Notes: generated by a model from the sequence alone, not told the origin. Counted from the stretch's first letter, positions 15,210 through 25,077 are shown. The stretch: 64,000 nucleotides of DNA from Nitrosomonas sp. (GCF_024282095.1 NZ_JAMWZS010000007.1:1-64000); one strand, 5' to 3'. Numbers and translations are program-made.

Positions 15210-16481
15210 TTATTGTAAATTTCTCAAAATTTCTGCCCCTACGTTAATATCAGTTGTCTCACAGGAGTGAGTCTGTCCGGCATCCTCAATGACAGGTAGT
15301 TTTATTCGATTACCACATGCTCGGAAAAGAATATCAATCGTGGTGGATTTCTGTTGCAGAGGAAGATTCCCGGTTATCGCTGCCAGGTTCTGGGAAACAT
15401 CTGATACGATTCCATCGCCTGCTTGAAAATCAACCAAGCTGGACAAAGTGGGTTGCCCCGTTCCAATGATCGAAATATACGATACATTGGTTGGAAGGGG
15501 ATGAGTGGTCACGTCATTAAGTACATTCAAAGCCGAGCTGTTAGGTTGTAAATCCTCGATTGCAACACTGTTTGAATCGATACCCCCAGGCAGAAGATCG
15601 CAAATCCCGACTTTATTGAAAATGTCGAAAATATCGAAGTTAACGTGACATGCCTCGGCCCAAAAACTCCCTTGATGCGGAGTTCCAATGGTAATGAGTT
15701 TCGCAACATCGTCCCGATACGGAATGGTCGTGGTTGCATCGAACACGCGCGCTAATCCCTGCAGATATTCTCTTGCAGCAAGACCACCTGAGCTATGGCC
15801 AATCAGAAGAACCTTTGTTGCGCCGGGGTTCTTATCTAAAACCGCTTGAATGATTTCTGCAAGCTCACCTCCCAAAACATCAAGAAATAACCCCTGATTA
15901 TCAGAGAAATTCAATGTGTAGAAGTCGCCAGCGCTACCCGTACACCCAGTCAGCAAGTTTGGGTCTGTCGGGCAATTCATATTCACTGTTTTTGTATCCT
16001 GATTGTAAGTAGGTATTCCGCCGAATGCCCAGCCAGCATTATGTATCAGATAGTCTCGATAGGCTGCCCATGTGTCTGCGGAAGAGGCTATCCCATGAAC
16101 AAATATGACGGGATACGGCCTCGCCCCACACCCTGATTCTTCCAGCAAAGCGGATAAATCACCGATATCCTTGGGCGAGGCATCGTTCGGTCCCTGGTAA
16201 TATACATGGTCGTCGGCGGAGGAAACGCCCACATAAGCATTGGTGTCGGGGTAATAGCGATAGGTATAGGGCGCAGATAATTGCACACCTGACACCGACG
16301 GTGAAAACAGGTTAGGGTAGAAAGTTTGCGCCCAGTTCAACAAGCACTCTACATTAGATGGCGTTGCGGTATCCTCTTTTACCGAGGAGTCGGCTGCTGC
16401 TGTGTTACAAATCATCATTAAAAATACGGCTCCTAGTGCGTGCACTAGTAAGGAATCGCTTCTGCATTGTTGATTGTTCAT
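15210..16481 (-). CDS. Secreted triacylglycerol lipase/esterase
   Basis: A 423-residue alpha/beta hydrolase exported by a signal peptide (residues 1-31, ending TAAADS). Residues 45-118 are a small Cys-bounded domain (ECLLNWAQTFYPNLFSP, PYTYRYYPDTNAYVGVSS, SGCG). The lipase domain starts at PVIFVHGIASSADTW (oxyanion HG), with the nucleophile elbow GHSSGG at 228-233 (Ser230). GTPHQGSFWAEACH resembles the GTPHxGS of bacterial lipases, and a late His (THSCE) may complete the triad. The start at 16481 gives the signal peptide; the ribosome site is weak. Several Cys suggest periplasmic or extracellular disulphides. Confidence 0.88.
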   Translation of the reverse strand: MNNQQCRSDSLLVHALGAVFLMMICNTAAADSSVKEDTATPSNVECLLNWAQTFYPNLFSPSVSGVQLSAPYTYRYYPDTNAYVGVSSADDHVYYQGPNDASPKDIGDLSALLEESGCGARPYPVIFVHGIASSADTWAAYRDYLIHNAGWAFGGIPTYNQDTKTVNMNCPTDPNLLTGCTGSAGDFYTLNFSDNQGLFLDVLGGELAEIIQAVLDKNPGATKVLLIGHSSGGLAAREYLQGLARVFDATTTIPYRDDVAKLITIGTPHQGSFWAEACHVNFDIFDIFNKVGICDLLPGGIDSNSVAIEDLQPNSSALNVLNDVTTHPLPTNVSYISIIGTGQPTLSSLVDFQAGDGIVSDVSQNLAAITGNLPLQQKSTTIDILFRACGNRIKLPVIEDAGQTHSCETTDINVGAEILRNLQ

Positions 16482-16795
16482 AGTATTTTCCCAAAGTAAA
16501 GAAACAAGATAACCGGCGATGAGCAAGTTATCTTTCCCAATAACCAGATTACGAGACGATACGGGTATCGCCTCAAAGCTTTGGAGTAATATAATCATGA
16601 AACCAAACGCAGTCTGTACGGCAGTGCACATAACAGAACAGCCTGTTAAAGCAAAAATTTCAGATGTTAAATTTTGCTTAGTGACTCACAGCATCGTCAA
16701 ATTCTCGTCATCGCGATGACACGATTATTTTTCCGAGACACTGATGAATGCTTACCGCTATACTATAGAACCCTTAGTCTGCAGCTGGAGGAAAA

Positions 16796-17344
16796 ATGAA
16801 TCTTGATCGTGTTGGTTCCGGAACTGATATTCCGAACGACTTTAATGTCATTATCGAAATTCCGATGAATGCGGATCCCATCAAATATGAAGTCGATAAA
16901 GAAACCGGCGCCATGTTTGTGGATCGTTTCATGTCGACCTGCATGCATTATCCCTGTAACTATGGCTATATTCCGCACACTCTTTCGGACGATGGCGATC
17001 CTGTCGATGTTTTGGTGATATCGCCAGTGCCGCTGATCACCGGCGTTGTGGTACGTTGTCGGCCTCTCGGCATGCTGAGAATGTCTGATGAAGCCGGAGA
17101 GGATGCAAAATTGCTGGCAGTGCCCATCAACAAATTATGTAATCTTTATCAGGATATTGAGTCCTGCGAAGACTTGCCACAACTGACTCGCTCTCAAATT
17201 GCGCATTTTTTTGCACATTACAAAGATTTGGAAGAGGGAAAATGGGTCAAAATTCAAGGATGGGATGGCGTTGAATCCGCAAAATCGGAGATCCTCGCCG
17301 GCATACAACGTTTTAACTCAACCATCGATAAGCCGATGTTCTGA
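16796..17344 (+). CDS. ppa: Inorganic pyrophosphatase
   Basis: A 182-residue family I soluble pyrophosphatase that hydrolyses PPi to phosphate, pulling biosynthetic reactions forward. The signature [10 protein letters not shown] (residues about 62-71) holds the metal-binding aspartates, and [25 protein letters not shown] and [13 protein letters not shown] are further family motifs; [17 protein letters not shown] is the C-terminal match. GGAGGAAA precedes the ATG, with a TATACT -10-like box about 35 bases upstream. It is single-gene, and its stop is followed 6 bases later by MITE-like copy A. Confidence 0.97.
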   Translation: MNLDRVGSGTDIPNDFNVIIEIPMNADPIKYEVDKETGAMFVDRFMSTCMHYPCNYGYIPHTLSDDGDPVDVLVISPVPLITGVVVRCRPLGMLRMSDEAGEDAKLLAVPINKLCNLYQDIESCEDLPQLTRSQIAHFFAHYKDLEEGKWVKIQGWDGVESAKSEILAGIQRFNSTIDKPMF

Positions 17345-17350
17345 CAGGCC

Positions 17351-17475
17351 GTTGAAAAACTATCTGCATTGCCGCTACGGTGTTAAAAACACAGGCTTGC
17401 TCATTTATTACGCATAAACTGCGCTTTCTCGCCTGTTTTTACCAGATATCGGCTGCTTAGAAAACGTTTTTCAAT
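17351..17475 (+). repeat. MITE-like repeat, copy A
   Basis: A 125-bp unit bounded by GTTGAAAAAC and GTTTTTCAAT. An inner inverted repeat (AAAAACACAGGC, GCCTGTTTTT) flanks GCATAAACTGCGC. It starts 6 bases after the ppa stop and lies between ppa and the convergent zinc-ribbon gene. Confidence 0.85.
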
Positions 17476-17540
17476 CCCCTGCCAGTTAATTGCAATAACC
17501 GATCATCCGATTAAGCTGACTATCGCATTCTTCTGATCAG

Positions 17541-17921
17541 CTATTTCTTCATCAAATTGATTAATAGGATCTCCACTAAAAACACAATCAATCCAAGTAC
17601 CAACCAATTTCTTCCTGCTTTCCTTGCATCGGGATGATCCTTCTTGAGATAGGTGTATCCCATAGCTACACCTACGACCGGGAAAATGATCGTGCCGATA
17701 ATAATCGCAATATTGACTCCCATTGAAACCACCGGTTTTTCTTTATCCGATGCATGCGCTGACTCCTTCGCGCGCACCGTTAAAGTATCCGATGCTTGAG
17801 TTTCACTTTTCTGCTGATTGGTATCCGCATTAACGAGTGGTTGATGTAACAAACTCTCGTGACACTGGATGCAAGATTCCGCTTGATCGGTATTTTCCGT
17901 GCCGCATTTTGGACAAAGCAT
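17541..17921 (-). CDS. Zinc-ribbon membrane protein
   Basis: A 126-residue protein. The N-terminus MLCPKCGTENTDQAESCIQCHESL is a CxxC...CxxC zinc ribbon. A hydrophilic linker (residues 25-65) precedes two membrane helices (VNIAIIIGTIIFPVVGVAMGYTYL and NWLVLGLIVFLVEILLINLM). Between them KKDHPDARKAGRNW is charged and probably cytoplasmic. Small proteins of this plan occur widely; the role is unknown. It follows the secreted protease gene with 36 bases between, so the two may be co-transcribed. Confidence 0.85.
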   Translation of the reverse strand: MLCPKCGTENTDQAESCIQCHESLLHQPLVNADTNQQKSETQASDTLTVRAKESAHASDKEKPVVSMGVNIAIIIGTIIFPVVGVAMGYTYLKKDHPDARKAGRNWLVLGLIVFLVEILLINLMKK

Positions 17922-17957
17922 AATAAACCCTTCTGAATGATATGATTAGTCGATCAG

Positions 17958-19349
17958 TTATGGATTGATCGTAAAAATAACCGCATGTTTAAACGTAGCA
18001 TTATAAATCTGGTCCCTATTGTCATCCACCGCGAAAGTAACGGAATAGGTGCCCCAAGGTAAATCTTGCGTGGTGCTGTCAAAAAATGTAAATGATGGGA
18101 TATTCATCAAAGCGCCGCCATAAACACTGATTGGTGTATCCGACGCCACGAATTGTAATCGATCGTTGAGCCAGAAAGTTCCTATTGGCGTCATTGCCTT
18201 TACCCAATAATCTGCCGGATTCCCGTTTCTGGCGCCAGGATCAAGCGCGACACGCAACACCAGATTGTCACCTTGCCTTAATAGCATTGAATCCGTTCTG
18301 TCATTGACAGATATCGAGACGTCAGGAATGGACTGAGCGACAGTTAGTTCTTGATTAAAGAACCACAAAACACCAGGATTGAATGAAATCTCACCGGACT
18401 GAATGGCAATATGATCCTCATCGCGATTGATATGATTGCCAACAATTCTACAGGCCGAAAAGCTTACTTTGTCATCAAAAGCCAAAACGATATGGGCGTT
18501 CTCAGTGATCCCTTGATACTGCAATTCAACGGTATAATCATCAGGTGTTCCCGCGATCATATCAATACCGCTCATACCCAAGCGCAGCGTCGCCACATCA
18601 TCAGCGGTTAGCGTACGTTGCGACTCACCCGCCTGTATGCCTTGTTGCATGACCGCTTCAGTTTTTTCGATATTAAACAGCTTGGAAACACCACGGTCAC
18701 CATTGGTAACGTATTGATGGCCTGCTGGAAGATCGTTGAGATTACGACTATAGGTTGTTTTATCAATCACTTCAGGTAGCAAGAAAGGATTATTAACCCC
18801 TTTGAAGAACCAGTGCAAATTGACATCATCACCACGCATATCATCGCTGGAGCCGATAATGCCATCAGCACCGCGATCTAAATCAAATACAGTGTTGGCA
18901 CCTTTGGTAGCAGCCGTATAGTCTTTATCACCACCGGCAAGACCCGATTCCGACGCCAAGTTGGGATGCGCAAGACCCATACAATGTCCCAGCTCATGCA
19001 AAGCAACCGATTCAAAATCAAAGTGGTCACTCGGCACATTGTTTCCTGTGGTCATGACATTGGCTATCGTAGGTACCAGCCGGTTCCAGGTATTAATGGC
19101 ATTCTGCACTGATATCTCCATCTCGCCCGCATGCGCAGAAGCAGGCGAAATACCCACCGTCACGATCAGTTTTCCTCCCGTACCATCATAGCCTGTTGGG
19201 TGGGTGATCATATCGACACTGTTGGTTCCACCGGCAGAATTGGTCTCACCGGCAAATTCAAACACCCCTGCTGCGGTTGGCGCAACCCATAGCAACGCCA
19301 TGAATGGCAGTGAAATTGCATGAATAGGATAAAGGCGATTAAAGCGCAT
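17958..19349 (-). CDS. Secreted metzincin-type zinc protease
   Basis: A 463-residue protein with a signal peptide (residues 1-27, ending PTAAG). The zinc motif HELGHCMGLAHP (His118, Glu119, His122, His128) is the full HExxHxxGxxH of metzincins/matrixins. A downstream segment (GVSKLFNIEKTEAVMQQGIQAGESQRTL) would carry the Met-turn, with M of EAVMQQ as candidate. The C-terminal 180 residues look like beta-sandwich domains (ADYWVKAMTPIGTFWLNDRLQF, ...YSVTFAVDDNRDQIYNATF). It probably degrades extracellular protein. It is upstream of, and likely co-transcribed with, the zinc-ribbon gene. The substrate is unknown. Confidence 0.88.
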   Translation of the reverse strand: MRFNRLYPIHAISLPFMALLWVAPTAAGVFEFAGETNSAGGTNSVDMITHPTGYDGTGGKLIVTVGISPASAHAGEMEISVQNAINTWNRLVPTIANVMTTGNNVPSDHFDFESVALHELGHCMGLAHPNLASESGLAGGDKDYTAATKGANTVFDLDRGADGIIGSSDDMRGDDVNLHWFFKGVNNPFLLPEVIDKTTYSRNLNDLPAGHQYVTNGDRGVSKLFNIEKTEAVMQQGIQAGESQRTLTADDVATLRLGMSGIDMIAGTPDDYTVELQYQGITENAHIVLAFDDKVSFSACRIVGNHINRDEDHIAIQSGEISFNPGVLWFFNQELTVAQSIPDVSISVNDRTDSMLLRQGDNLVLRVALDPGARNGNPADYWVKAMTPIGTFWLNDRLQFVASDTPISVYGGALMNIPSFTFFDSTTQDLPWGTYSVTFAVDDNRDQIYNATFKHAVIFTINP

Positions 19350-19362
19350 TGTGTAATGTCAT

Positions 19363-20583
19363 TTAAACCACTTGCCCCGCTGCATGACCCGATGACCAGG
19401 CCCACTGAAAATTAAATCCGCCCAGATGACCGGTGACGTCGACCACTTCCCCGATAAAATACAAGCCCGGTATGCGTTTGGATTCCATCGTTTTGGATGA
19501 TAATTCATGCGTATCCACCCCCCCCAGCGTCACTTCCGCTTTCTTATAGCCGACGGTGCCGCTGGGAACGATTTGCCAATCGTGAAGCTTATCGGCAATC
19601 TGACGTAATTCGCCGTCACGATATTGATTCATGGGTTTTGCCGTCATGACCAGCTGCGCCAGCATTACTGTACACCAGGCTTGCACAAAACGTTTAGGCA
19701 AATAACGCGTCAGTAGATTGGGTAACATGATAGCGCTTTGTTTATGCGTTAAGAGGATCTGCCATGCATCCTGCTGCGGCAATAAATTGACATGCAGCGA
19801 TTCGCCCGGTTGCCAGTAGGAAGAAATCTGCAAAATCGCCGGGCCACTTAAACCACGGTGGGTAAATAACAGATTTTCACGAAATGCAGCGCCTGTGCAA
19901 CTGACCTCAGCATCTATCGCTACTCCGGAGATATCCTTGAAAGCAGTAAAATCCTCAGCAGCAAACGTTAAACCGACTAGACCGGGGCGCAAAGGCGTCA
20001 CACCGATGCCAAATTGATTGGCAATTTGATAACCCAGTGCACTGGCGCCAATTTGTGGAATCGATAAACCACCGGTGGCAATCACTAATGAGCTTGTCAT
20101 GATGGTATTGCGCTCTGTAGTCAGCATGAATTTCCGCCCGGCATGTTGCGATGCTTGATCCGCGGATAAATATTCAACCTGCTTTACTTGGGAAGGTATT
20201 TGCCAGTCCACACCGGCAATTTCACATTCGTGTTGCAGCATATCAATGACTTGTTGTGAACTGTCATCACAAAACAATTGCCCTGATTTTTTCTCATGAT
20301 AGTGAATACCATGCTTCTCAATCAACGCAATGAAATCCTGAGGGGTAAAACGAGCCAGCGCAGAACGGCAAAAATGCGGATTATTGGAAAGAAAGTTTTC
20401 CGCCTTGGCATAACGATTGGTAAAGTTACAACGACCGCCGCCGGAAATACGGATTTTTTCCGCCAGTTTGTGGGCATGATCCACCAATAATACATCGCGC
20501 CCCCGTTTACCCGCTTCGATCGCACACATCATCCCTGCAGCACCAGCCCCAATGATGGCGACATCTTTGGATATTTTTTTCAA
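19363..20583 (-). CDS. HI0933-type FAD-dependent oxidoreductase (YhiN/BaiN family)
   Basis: A 406-residue flavoprotein. GAGAAGMMCAIEAGKRG (residues 12-28) is the dinucleotide-binding fold, IRISGGGRCNFTN (about 45-57) is the family hallmark, and LVIATGGLSIPQIGASALGY and PGLYFIGEVVDVTGHLGGFN (C-terminal FAD contact) are also typical. Homologues reduce substrates or act in heme/bile-acid chemistry; the function here is not clear. It ends 13 bases before the metalloprotease gene start, so co-transcription is possible. Length is normal. Confidence 0.93.
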   Translation of the reverse strand: MKKISKDVAIIGAGAAGMMCAIEAGKRGRDVLLVDHAHKLAEKIRISGGGRCNFTNRYAKAENFLSNNPHFCRSALARFTPQDFIALIEKHGIHYHEKKSGQLFCDDSSQQVIDMLQHECEIAGVDWQIPSQVKQVEYLSADQASQHAGRKFMLTTERNTIMTSSLVIATGGLSIPQIGASALGYQIANQFGIGVTPLRPGLVGLTFAAEDFTAFKDISGVAIDAEVSCTGAAFRENLLFTHRGLSGPAILQISSYWQPGESLHVNLLPQQDAWQILLTHKQSAIMLPNLLTRYLPKRFVQAWCTVMLAQLVMTAKPMNQYRDGELRQIADKLHDWQIVPSGTVGYKKAEVTLGGVDTHELSSKTMESKRIPGLYFIGEVVDVTGHLGGFNFQWAWSSGHAAGQVV

Positions 20584-20634
20584 GAATGCTGATCGTACTG
20601 CATACAGTTAATGCTTCTTGAAGCAATGAATATC

Positions 20635-20823
20635 TTACTCGGATACCATATCCAAACGATATGATATCATCATGACAATAAACAGAAAAAGCGATAGACC
20701 GATGCGGATGCTCAAAGACCTGACCATGCGGGTCGATTGGCCTTTATCTTTGTACATGTAATACAGTGCTGAGCCTAAGCTATACAATATGACCAGAAAC
20801 AATAGGGCTGCAAAGGTTTTCAA
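20635..20823 (-). CDS. DUF2909 twin-helix membrane protein
   Basis: A 62-residue protein with two membrane helices: FAALLFLVILYSLGSALYYMY (4-24) and IRIGLSLFLFIVMMISYRL, joined by the charged loop KDKGQSTRMVRSL. This KDKG..RMVRSLSIRIGLS pattern is the DUF2909 family of small inner-membrane proteins found near cytochrome oxidase or SURF1 genes in proteobacteria. Here it is next to an HI0933-type flavoprotein gene. Its function is unknown. Confidence 0.85.
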   Translation of the reverse strand: MKTFAALLFLVILYSLGSALYYMYKDKGQSTRMVRSLSIRIGLSLFLFIVMMISYRLDMVSE

Positions 20824-20976
20824 TGTCTTATTCCTACGAGAAGTTGATTTTGCCGAAGTTTAGCCGAGTTTCTCTGATTGTCCAATGACTATTTCATCAT
20901 AAAATTCTCATAGTGCAAGAGATCGACCTAGTCATTGTTAATACAATACTTTCTAACATTCACTTATCATTGCGTC

Positions 20977-21930
20977 ATGCAACATCTCATGCACTTACCG
21001 CCCGCTATTTTTTTAATGGGCCCTACCGCGAGCGGTAAAAGCCGGATCGCTTTGGATATTGCGGCGCATTCTCCGGTCGAAATTATCAGCGTTGATTCTG
21101 CTCAAGTTTATCGCCACATGGATATCGGAACAGCCAAGCCCGATCAAGCAACGCTATCCCACACACCCCACCATTTGATTGATCTTATTGATCCCAACGA
21201 ACAGTATTCTGCAGCGCAATTTCGCAATGATGCACTGAATGTCATGCAAGAGATTACCCAACGCAATAAGATTCCATTATTGGTCGGTGGCACCATGCTA
21301 TATTTCCGGGCACTGCAGCAGGGTTTGTCGGCATTACCGTCAGCGGATCAGGATCTTCGCCGGATGCTGGAAGATATGGCCGAACAACTGGGCTGGCCGG
21401 CCATGCATCAAAAACTCGAAGCATTGGATCAGGAAACCGCAGCGCGCATCAAACCAACGGATAGCCAGCGCATTCAGCGCGCTTTGGAAGTATGTTATCT
21501 GACGCAGCAACCCATGTCGGCGCTGTTAAAAACGCCCAAACAAGCGGAATTTCCTTATCGCGCCATCAGCATTGCACTCATTCCCAACGAACGCAGTCAG
21601 TTGCATCAGCGCATTGCTGAACGCTTTGAATCCATGCTGAACTGTGGATTAATCGATGAAGTGCAGTCCATCCGTCAACAATTTCCCGACCTCAGTATCG
21701 AATCTCCATCGATGCGTTGCGTCGGTTACCGACAGACCTGCCTTTATTTGGATGACAAAATCAATGCGACTGAATTGCACGACATGGGCATTGCCGCCAC
21801 TCGTCAATTGGCCAAACGGCAACTGACCTGGCTGCGCCACATGAAAACTGATGCCGTGCAAGAACTTGATTGCCTGGCAGATGATCTGACCACGCAAGTA
21901 CAGTGCTTTTTACAAAAAACCATGTCTTGA
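20977..21930 (+). CDS. miaA: tRNA dimethylallyltransferase
   Basis: A 317-residue enzyme that transfers a dimethylallyl group to A37 of tRNAs reading codons starting with U. The P-loop GPTASGKSRIALDIA (about residue 14) is followed by EIISVDSAQVYRHMDIGTAKP, HHLIDLIDPNEQYSAAQFRNDA, LVGGTMLYFRAL and CVGYRQTCLYLD, all family motifs. The ATG at 20977 was chosen; a start at 20989 is possible and a TTG at 20935 unlikely. In many relatives miaA is followed by hfq; here a BON-domain lipoprotein gene follows instead. Confidence 0.96.
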   Translation: MQHLMHLPPAIFLMGPTASGKSRIALDIAAHSPVEIISVDSAQVYRHMDIGTAKPDQATLSHTPHHLIDLIDPNEQYSAAQFRNDALNVMQEITQRNKIPLLVGGTMLYFRALQQGLSALPSADQDLRRMLEDMAEQLGWPAMHQKLEALDQETAARIKPTDSQRIQRALEVCYLTQQPMSALLKTPKQAEFPYRAISIALIPNERSQLHQRIAERFESMLNCGLIDEVQSIRQQFPDLSIESPSMRCVGYRQTCLYLDDKINATELHDMGIAATRQLAKRQLTWLRHMKTDAVQELDCLADDLTTQVQCFLQKTMS

Positions 21931-22078
21931 GTCTGGCTTGTCTATATCCCATTGGTAGGGTTATGATTCAAGACATCTCACAAAACAAAAACCAGAGCTA
22001 ACAAATGCAATCAAATGGCAGACGTTTATATTGCAATAATTAGCTTCATTAGAAAAACATTGATAGGGAAGAAACACT

Positions 22079-22414
22079 ATGCAAATTCGTTATAAATTAT
22101 TTACTTTAGCCATGCTATTCATGACTGCGCTGATGCTGATCGGTTGCGAAAATTATGCTGAAAGAACGCATAAATCCTGGGTACCTCCACCTTCCGCACC
22201 GGTCTATGATGATTCGACTATTTTTGCGCGCATCGCTTCTGCGGTGCAGTCGGATCCGGTTTTACAAGGCACCAAAATCGACATCAAAGTGAACGATGGC
22301 AATGTCGTCCTGAGTGGCACGGTTAAAAATGATGATCAACTTACCCGCGTCAATATGCATACCTGGATCGTGGACGGCGTGAAGAAAGTGGATAACCAGA
22401 TTGTTAAAAATTAA
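22079..22414 (+). CDS. BON-domain lipoprotein
   Basis: A 111-residue periplasmic lipoprotein. The signal peptide ends in lipobox LIGC (Cys23), where the lipid would attach. Residues 45-110 are a BON domain (IASAVQSDPVLQGTKIDIKVNDGNVVLSGTVKN, given in parts; ...ARVNMHTWIVDGVKKVDNQI-like end), the OsmY/Kon type that binds phospholipid or other envelope ligands. GGGAAG precedes the ATG. It ends just before a strong bidirectional terminator. A role in envelope integrity or osmotic stress is inferred from the domain. Confidence 0.9.
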   Translation: MQIRYKLFTLAMLFMTALMLIGCENYAERTHKSWVPPPSAPVYDDSTIFARIASAVQSDPVLQGTKIDIKVNDGNVVLSGTVKNDDQLTRVNMHTWIVDGVKKVDNQIVKN

Positions 22415-22436
22415 TCAAACCTCGTCACGCCAAATA

Positions 22437-22461
22437 AAAAATCCCCATTTCGGGGATTTTT
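22437..22461. terminator. Bidirectional intrinsic terminator
   Basis: A 10-bp perfect stem AAAAATCCCC/GGGGATTTTT around ATTTC, with T-runs on both strands. It serves the BON lipoprotein gene (plus) and dapD (minus), which converge here. Confidence 0.93.
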
Positions 22462-22484
22462 TATTTATCGCGTTCGCAATCCGA

Positions 22485-23306
22485 TCAGATACCGCGCAGT
22501 AACTCATTAATACCTGTTTTTGAACGGGTTTTGGCATCCACCTGTTTGACGATTACCGCGCAATACAAACTGTATTTGCCATTCTCAGCCGGCAAATTGC
22601 CCGACACGACAACCGAACCCGGTGGGATACGGCCATAGCTGACTTCTCCGGTTTCACGGTTATAAATTTTTGTGCTTTGGCCAATATAAACACCCATCGA
22701 AATCACTGAATTCTCACCGACGATGACGCCTTCCACAACTTCTGAGCGCGCGCCGATAAAACAGTTATCCTCAATAATCGTCGGATTCGCCTGTACCGGC
22801 TCCAGCACGCCGCCAATCCCCACGCCGCCGGATAAATGCACATTCTTGCCGATTTGCGCACACGATCCTACCGTCGCCCAGGTATCGACCATCGTGCCTT
22901 CATCGACATACGCGCCAATATTGACATACGACGGCATCAACACCACATTGTTGGCAATAAATGAGCCCTTACGTACGGCTGCCGGCGGCACCACACGGAA
23001 ACCGCCATCACGAAAATCACGAGAGCTGTAATCAGCGAATTTTGACGGTACCTTGTCAAAATAATTGGAAAAACCGCCCTTGATAAAGCTGTTGTCTTCG
23101 ATCCGGAATGACAGCAACACGGCTTTTTTGATCCATTGGTGCGTCGTCCAATCACCATCGATTTTCTCGGCCACGCGTAATTTGCCACTATCCAGCATGG
23201 CAAGAACCTGCGCGACGGATTCCTTCAAGCTGGCATCAACATTGCGCGGTGTAATGTCTGCACGGCGATCAAAAGCTTCTTCAATGATGGTTCTCAATTC
23301 ATTCAT
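22485..23306 (-). CDS. dapD: 2,3,4,5-tetrahydropyridine-2,6-dicarboxylate N-succinyltransferase
   Basis: A 273-residue trimeric acyltransferase of lysine and diaminopimelate biosynthesis (succinylase route). It has the N-terminal helical domain ([14 protein letters not shown]) and a left-handed beta-helix with hexapeptide repeats ([45 protein letters not shown], parts given), then [27 protein letters not shown] precedes the ATG. It lies 32 bases downstream of dapC on the same strand, the next-but-one step of the same pathway, so the two form an operon. Confidence 0.97.
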   Translation of the reverse strand: MNELRTIIEEAFDRRADITPRNVDASLKESVAQVLAMLDSGKLRVAEKIDGDWTTHQWIKKAVLLSFRIEDNSFIKGGFSNYFDKVPSKFADYSSRDFRDGGFRVVPPAAVRKGSFIANNVVLMPSYVNIGAYVDEGTMVDTWATVGSCAQIGKNVHLSGGVGIGGVLEPVQANPTIIEDNCFIGARSEVVEGVIVGENSVISMGVYIGQSTKIYNRETGEVSYGRIPPGSVVVSGNLPAENGKYSLYCAVIVKQVDAKTRSKTGINELLRGI

Positions 23307-23338
23307 AATTTTTCCTAATAATTAAAATTCAGCCCGGC

Positions 23339-24535
23339 TCAACCCAAATGAGTCATCAGGTTCTTGATTCTGTTCATCGCTTCGATACACTCCTGCGGTG
23401 AAGCAACCAGTGCAATCCGTACATAATTCTTCCCCGGATTGATGCCATGCGCATCGCGTGCCAGATAGCTGCCTGGCAACACCGTCACATTATAATCTTG
23501 ATATAACCGTTTGGTGAATTCGGTATCGCTGATGAGCGTTTTAAGCCACAAATAAAAACCCGCATCCGGCATCTGCACTGCTGTCGCATCCGACAACAAT
23601 GCGATAGCATCAGAGAATTTCTGTGCGTACAAACGACGATTTTGCACCACATGTGCTGCGTCATTCCAGGCCACAGCACTCGCAGCCTGAGCGACGGGGC
23701 TCATCGCGGAACCATGATACGTGCGATATAACAGGAATTTTTCCAATAGTTTGGCATCTCCGGCTGCAAAACCGGAACGTAGCCCCGGCACATTGGAGCG
23801 TTTTGACAGGCTATTGAATACCACCAAACGCGGAAAACCGGAACGGCCCAGTTGCTGCGCGGCATCCAGTGCCCCTAACGGGGGATTGGCTTCGTCAAAA
23901 TAAATTTCCGAATAACATTCATCCGCAGCGACCACAAAACCATAACGATCCGACAACGCAAACAACTCCCGCCATTCCTGCAGCGTCATCACGCCACCGG
24001 TAGGATTGTTCGGCGAGCACACATAAATCAATTGTGTGCGTGACCATACATCATCGCTCAACTGTGAAAAATCCAGCTTAAAGCGGTTATCCGGTAAGGT
24101 GTTAATAAAATATGGCGTCGCTCCCGCCAATAGCGCAGCCCCCTCGTAAATCTGATAAAACGGATTGGGACAAACCACTACCGGGTGAGCAGCGCTGGTA
24201 TCCACCACCGCCTGCGCAAACGAAAATAACGCTTCACGGCTACCGTTGACGGGAATGATTTCCGTATCCGGGTTGATTTCCGGCAAGTTAAAACGCTGTT
24301 TTATCCATGCCGCGATGCTATTGCGCAACGTGGATGTCCCCAGCGTCGTCGGGTACGCGGACAAACCACCCAGATTATCTATCAGCGCCTGGCGAATAAA
24401 ATCAGGCGTTGCGTGCTTGGGCTCACCAATCTGCAATTCGATCGGATTAAACGCAGTATTGCGCGTCACCCCTTCGAACAATTGGCGCAACTTCTGAAAC
24501 GGATAAGGCTGCAGTTGATTTAAATTTGGATTCAT
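23339..24535 (-). CDS. dapC: Succinyldiaminopimelate transaminase
   Basis: A 398-residue class I/II PLP aminotransferase that makes N-succinyl-LL-2,6-diaminopimelate. Motifs: ELQIGEPKHATPDFI, PNPFYQIYEGAALLAG, SPNNPTGGV (the Asn contacting PLP), ADECYSEIY, and FNSLSKRSNVPGLRSGF, where the Lys forms the Schiff base. Adjacency to dapD supports DapC rather than a general aspartate aminotransferase. Starting residues MNPNLNQLQPYPFQKLRQLFEG match the family start. Confidence 0.96.
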   Translation of the reverse strand: MNPNLNQLQPYPFQKLRQLFEGVTRNTAFNPIELQIGEPKHATPDFIRQALIDNLGGLSAYPTTLGTSTLRNSIAAWIKQRFNLPEINPDTEIIPVNGSREALFSFAQAVVDTSAAHPVVVCPNPFYQIYEGAALLAGATPYFINTLPDNRFKLDFSQLSDDVWSRTQLIYVCSPNNPTGGVMTLQEWRELFALSDRYGFVVAADECYSEIYFDEANPPLGALDAAQQLGRSGFPRLVVFNSLSKRSNVPGLRSGFAAGDAKLLEKFLLYRTYHGSAMSPVAQAASAVAWNDAAHVVQNRRLYAQKFSDAIALLSDATAVQMPDAGFYLWLKTLISDTEFTKRLYQDYNVTVLPGSYLARDAHGINPGKNYVRIALVASPQECIEAMNRIKNLMTHLG

Positions 24536-24676
24536 ACCATATTAGATACCGTGTACAGTGCCCGGAAGATTGGATTAATGTTGTGTGCGGATTATAAAAC
24601 GGGTGGACAAGAATGACCAACTGAAATAATCCTGTTTATATCAGCATCAAGTTTTGCTGGAAAAAGGAGAATTGCC

Positions 24677-25075
24677 ATGGACGACATCAACAAACTGGGC
24701 CTTCCCATTGTGCTATTGGCTGCCTTATGGGGGGCTGTCAACACTACCCTGAGTTTCTTTGAGATCATTAATGCTCGGCGTGACATGATGTTCGCACTGG
24801 TCGACAGTTGTGGGTATTGCGCTGAAAAAACACTTGGCCCGATAGAAATCTATCTCACCAATCTCCTCCCGCTTACCATCGGAAATATCATCTTTCTTGG
24901 TCTGATCTGTTACGTGATTTTATCCATTCCACGTCACATGAAGATTGCAGACGATATGGAAGCCAAGCGTTTGAAGGCAGCTTGCAGGGCTATCGCATTA
25001 CTTCCCGCTTTTGGTGTGTTAGGTTTTGTCGGCGGCGGCATATTTGATATGGTCATGCTCATTCGGTCGCTTTAA
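24677..25075 (+). CDS. Membrane protein of unknown function
   Basis: A 132-residue protein with three predicted membrane helices (LGLPIVLLAALWGAVNTTLSF, LLPLTIGNIIFLGLICYVILSIP, IALLPAFGVLGFVGGGIFDMVMLI). A pair of Cys (DSCGYCAE, residues 42-49) sits between the first two helices. AAAAAGGAG precedes the ATG. The alpha/beta hydrolase lipoprotein gene starts 2 bases after its stop, so the two are co-transcribed and may work together at the membrane. No family recognised. Confidence 0.75.
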   Translation: MDDINKLGLPIVLLAALWGAVNTTLSFFEIINARRDMMFALVDSCGYCAEKTLGPIEIYLTNLLPLTIGNIIFLGLICYVILSIPRHMKIADDMEAKRLKAACRAIALLPAFGVLGFVGGGIFDMVMLIRSL

Positions 25076-25077
25076 TC

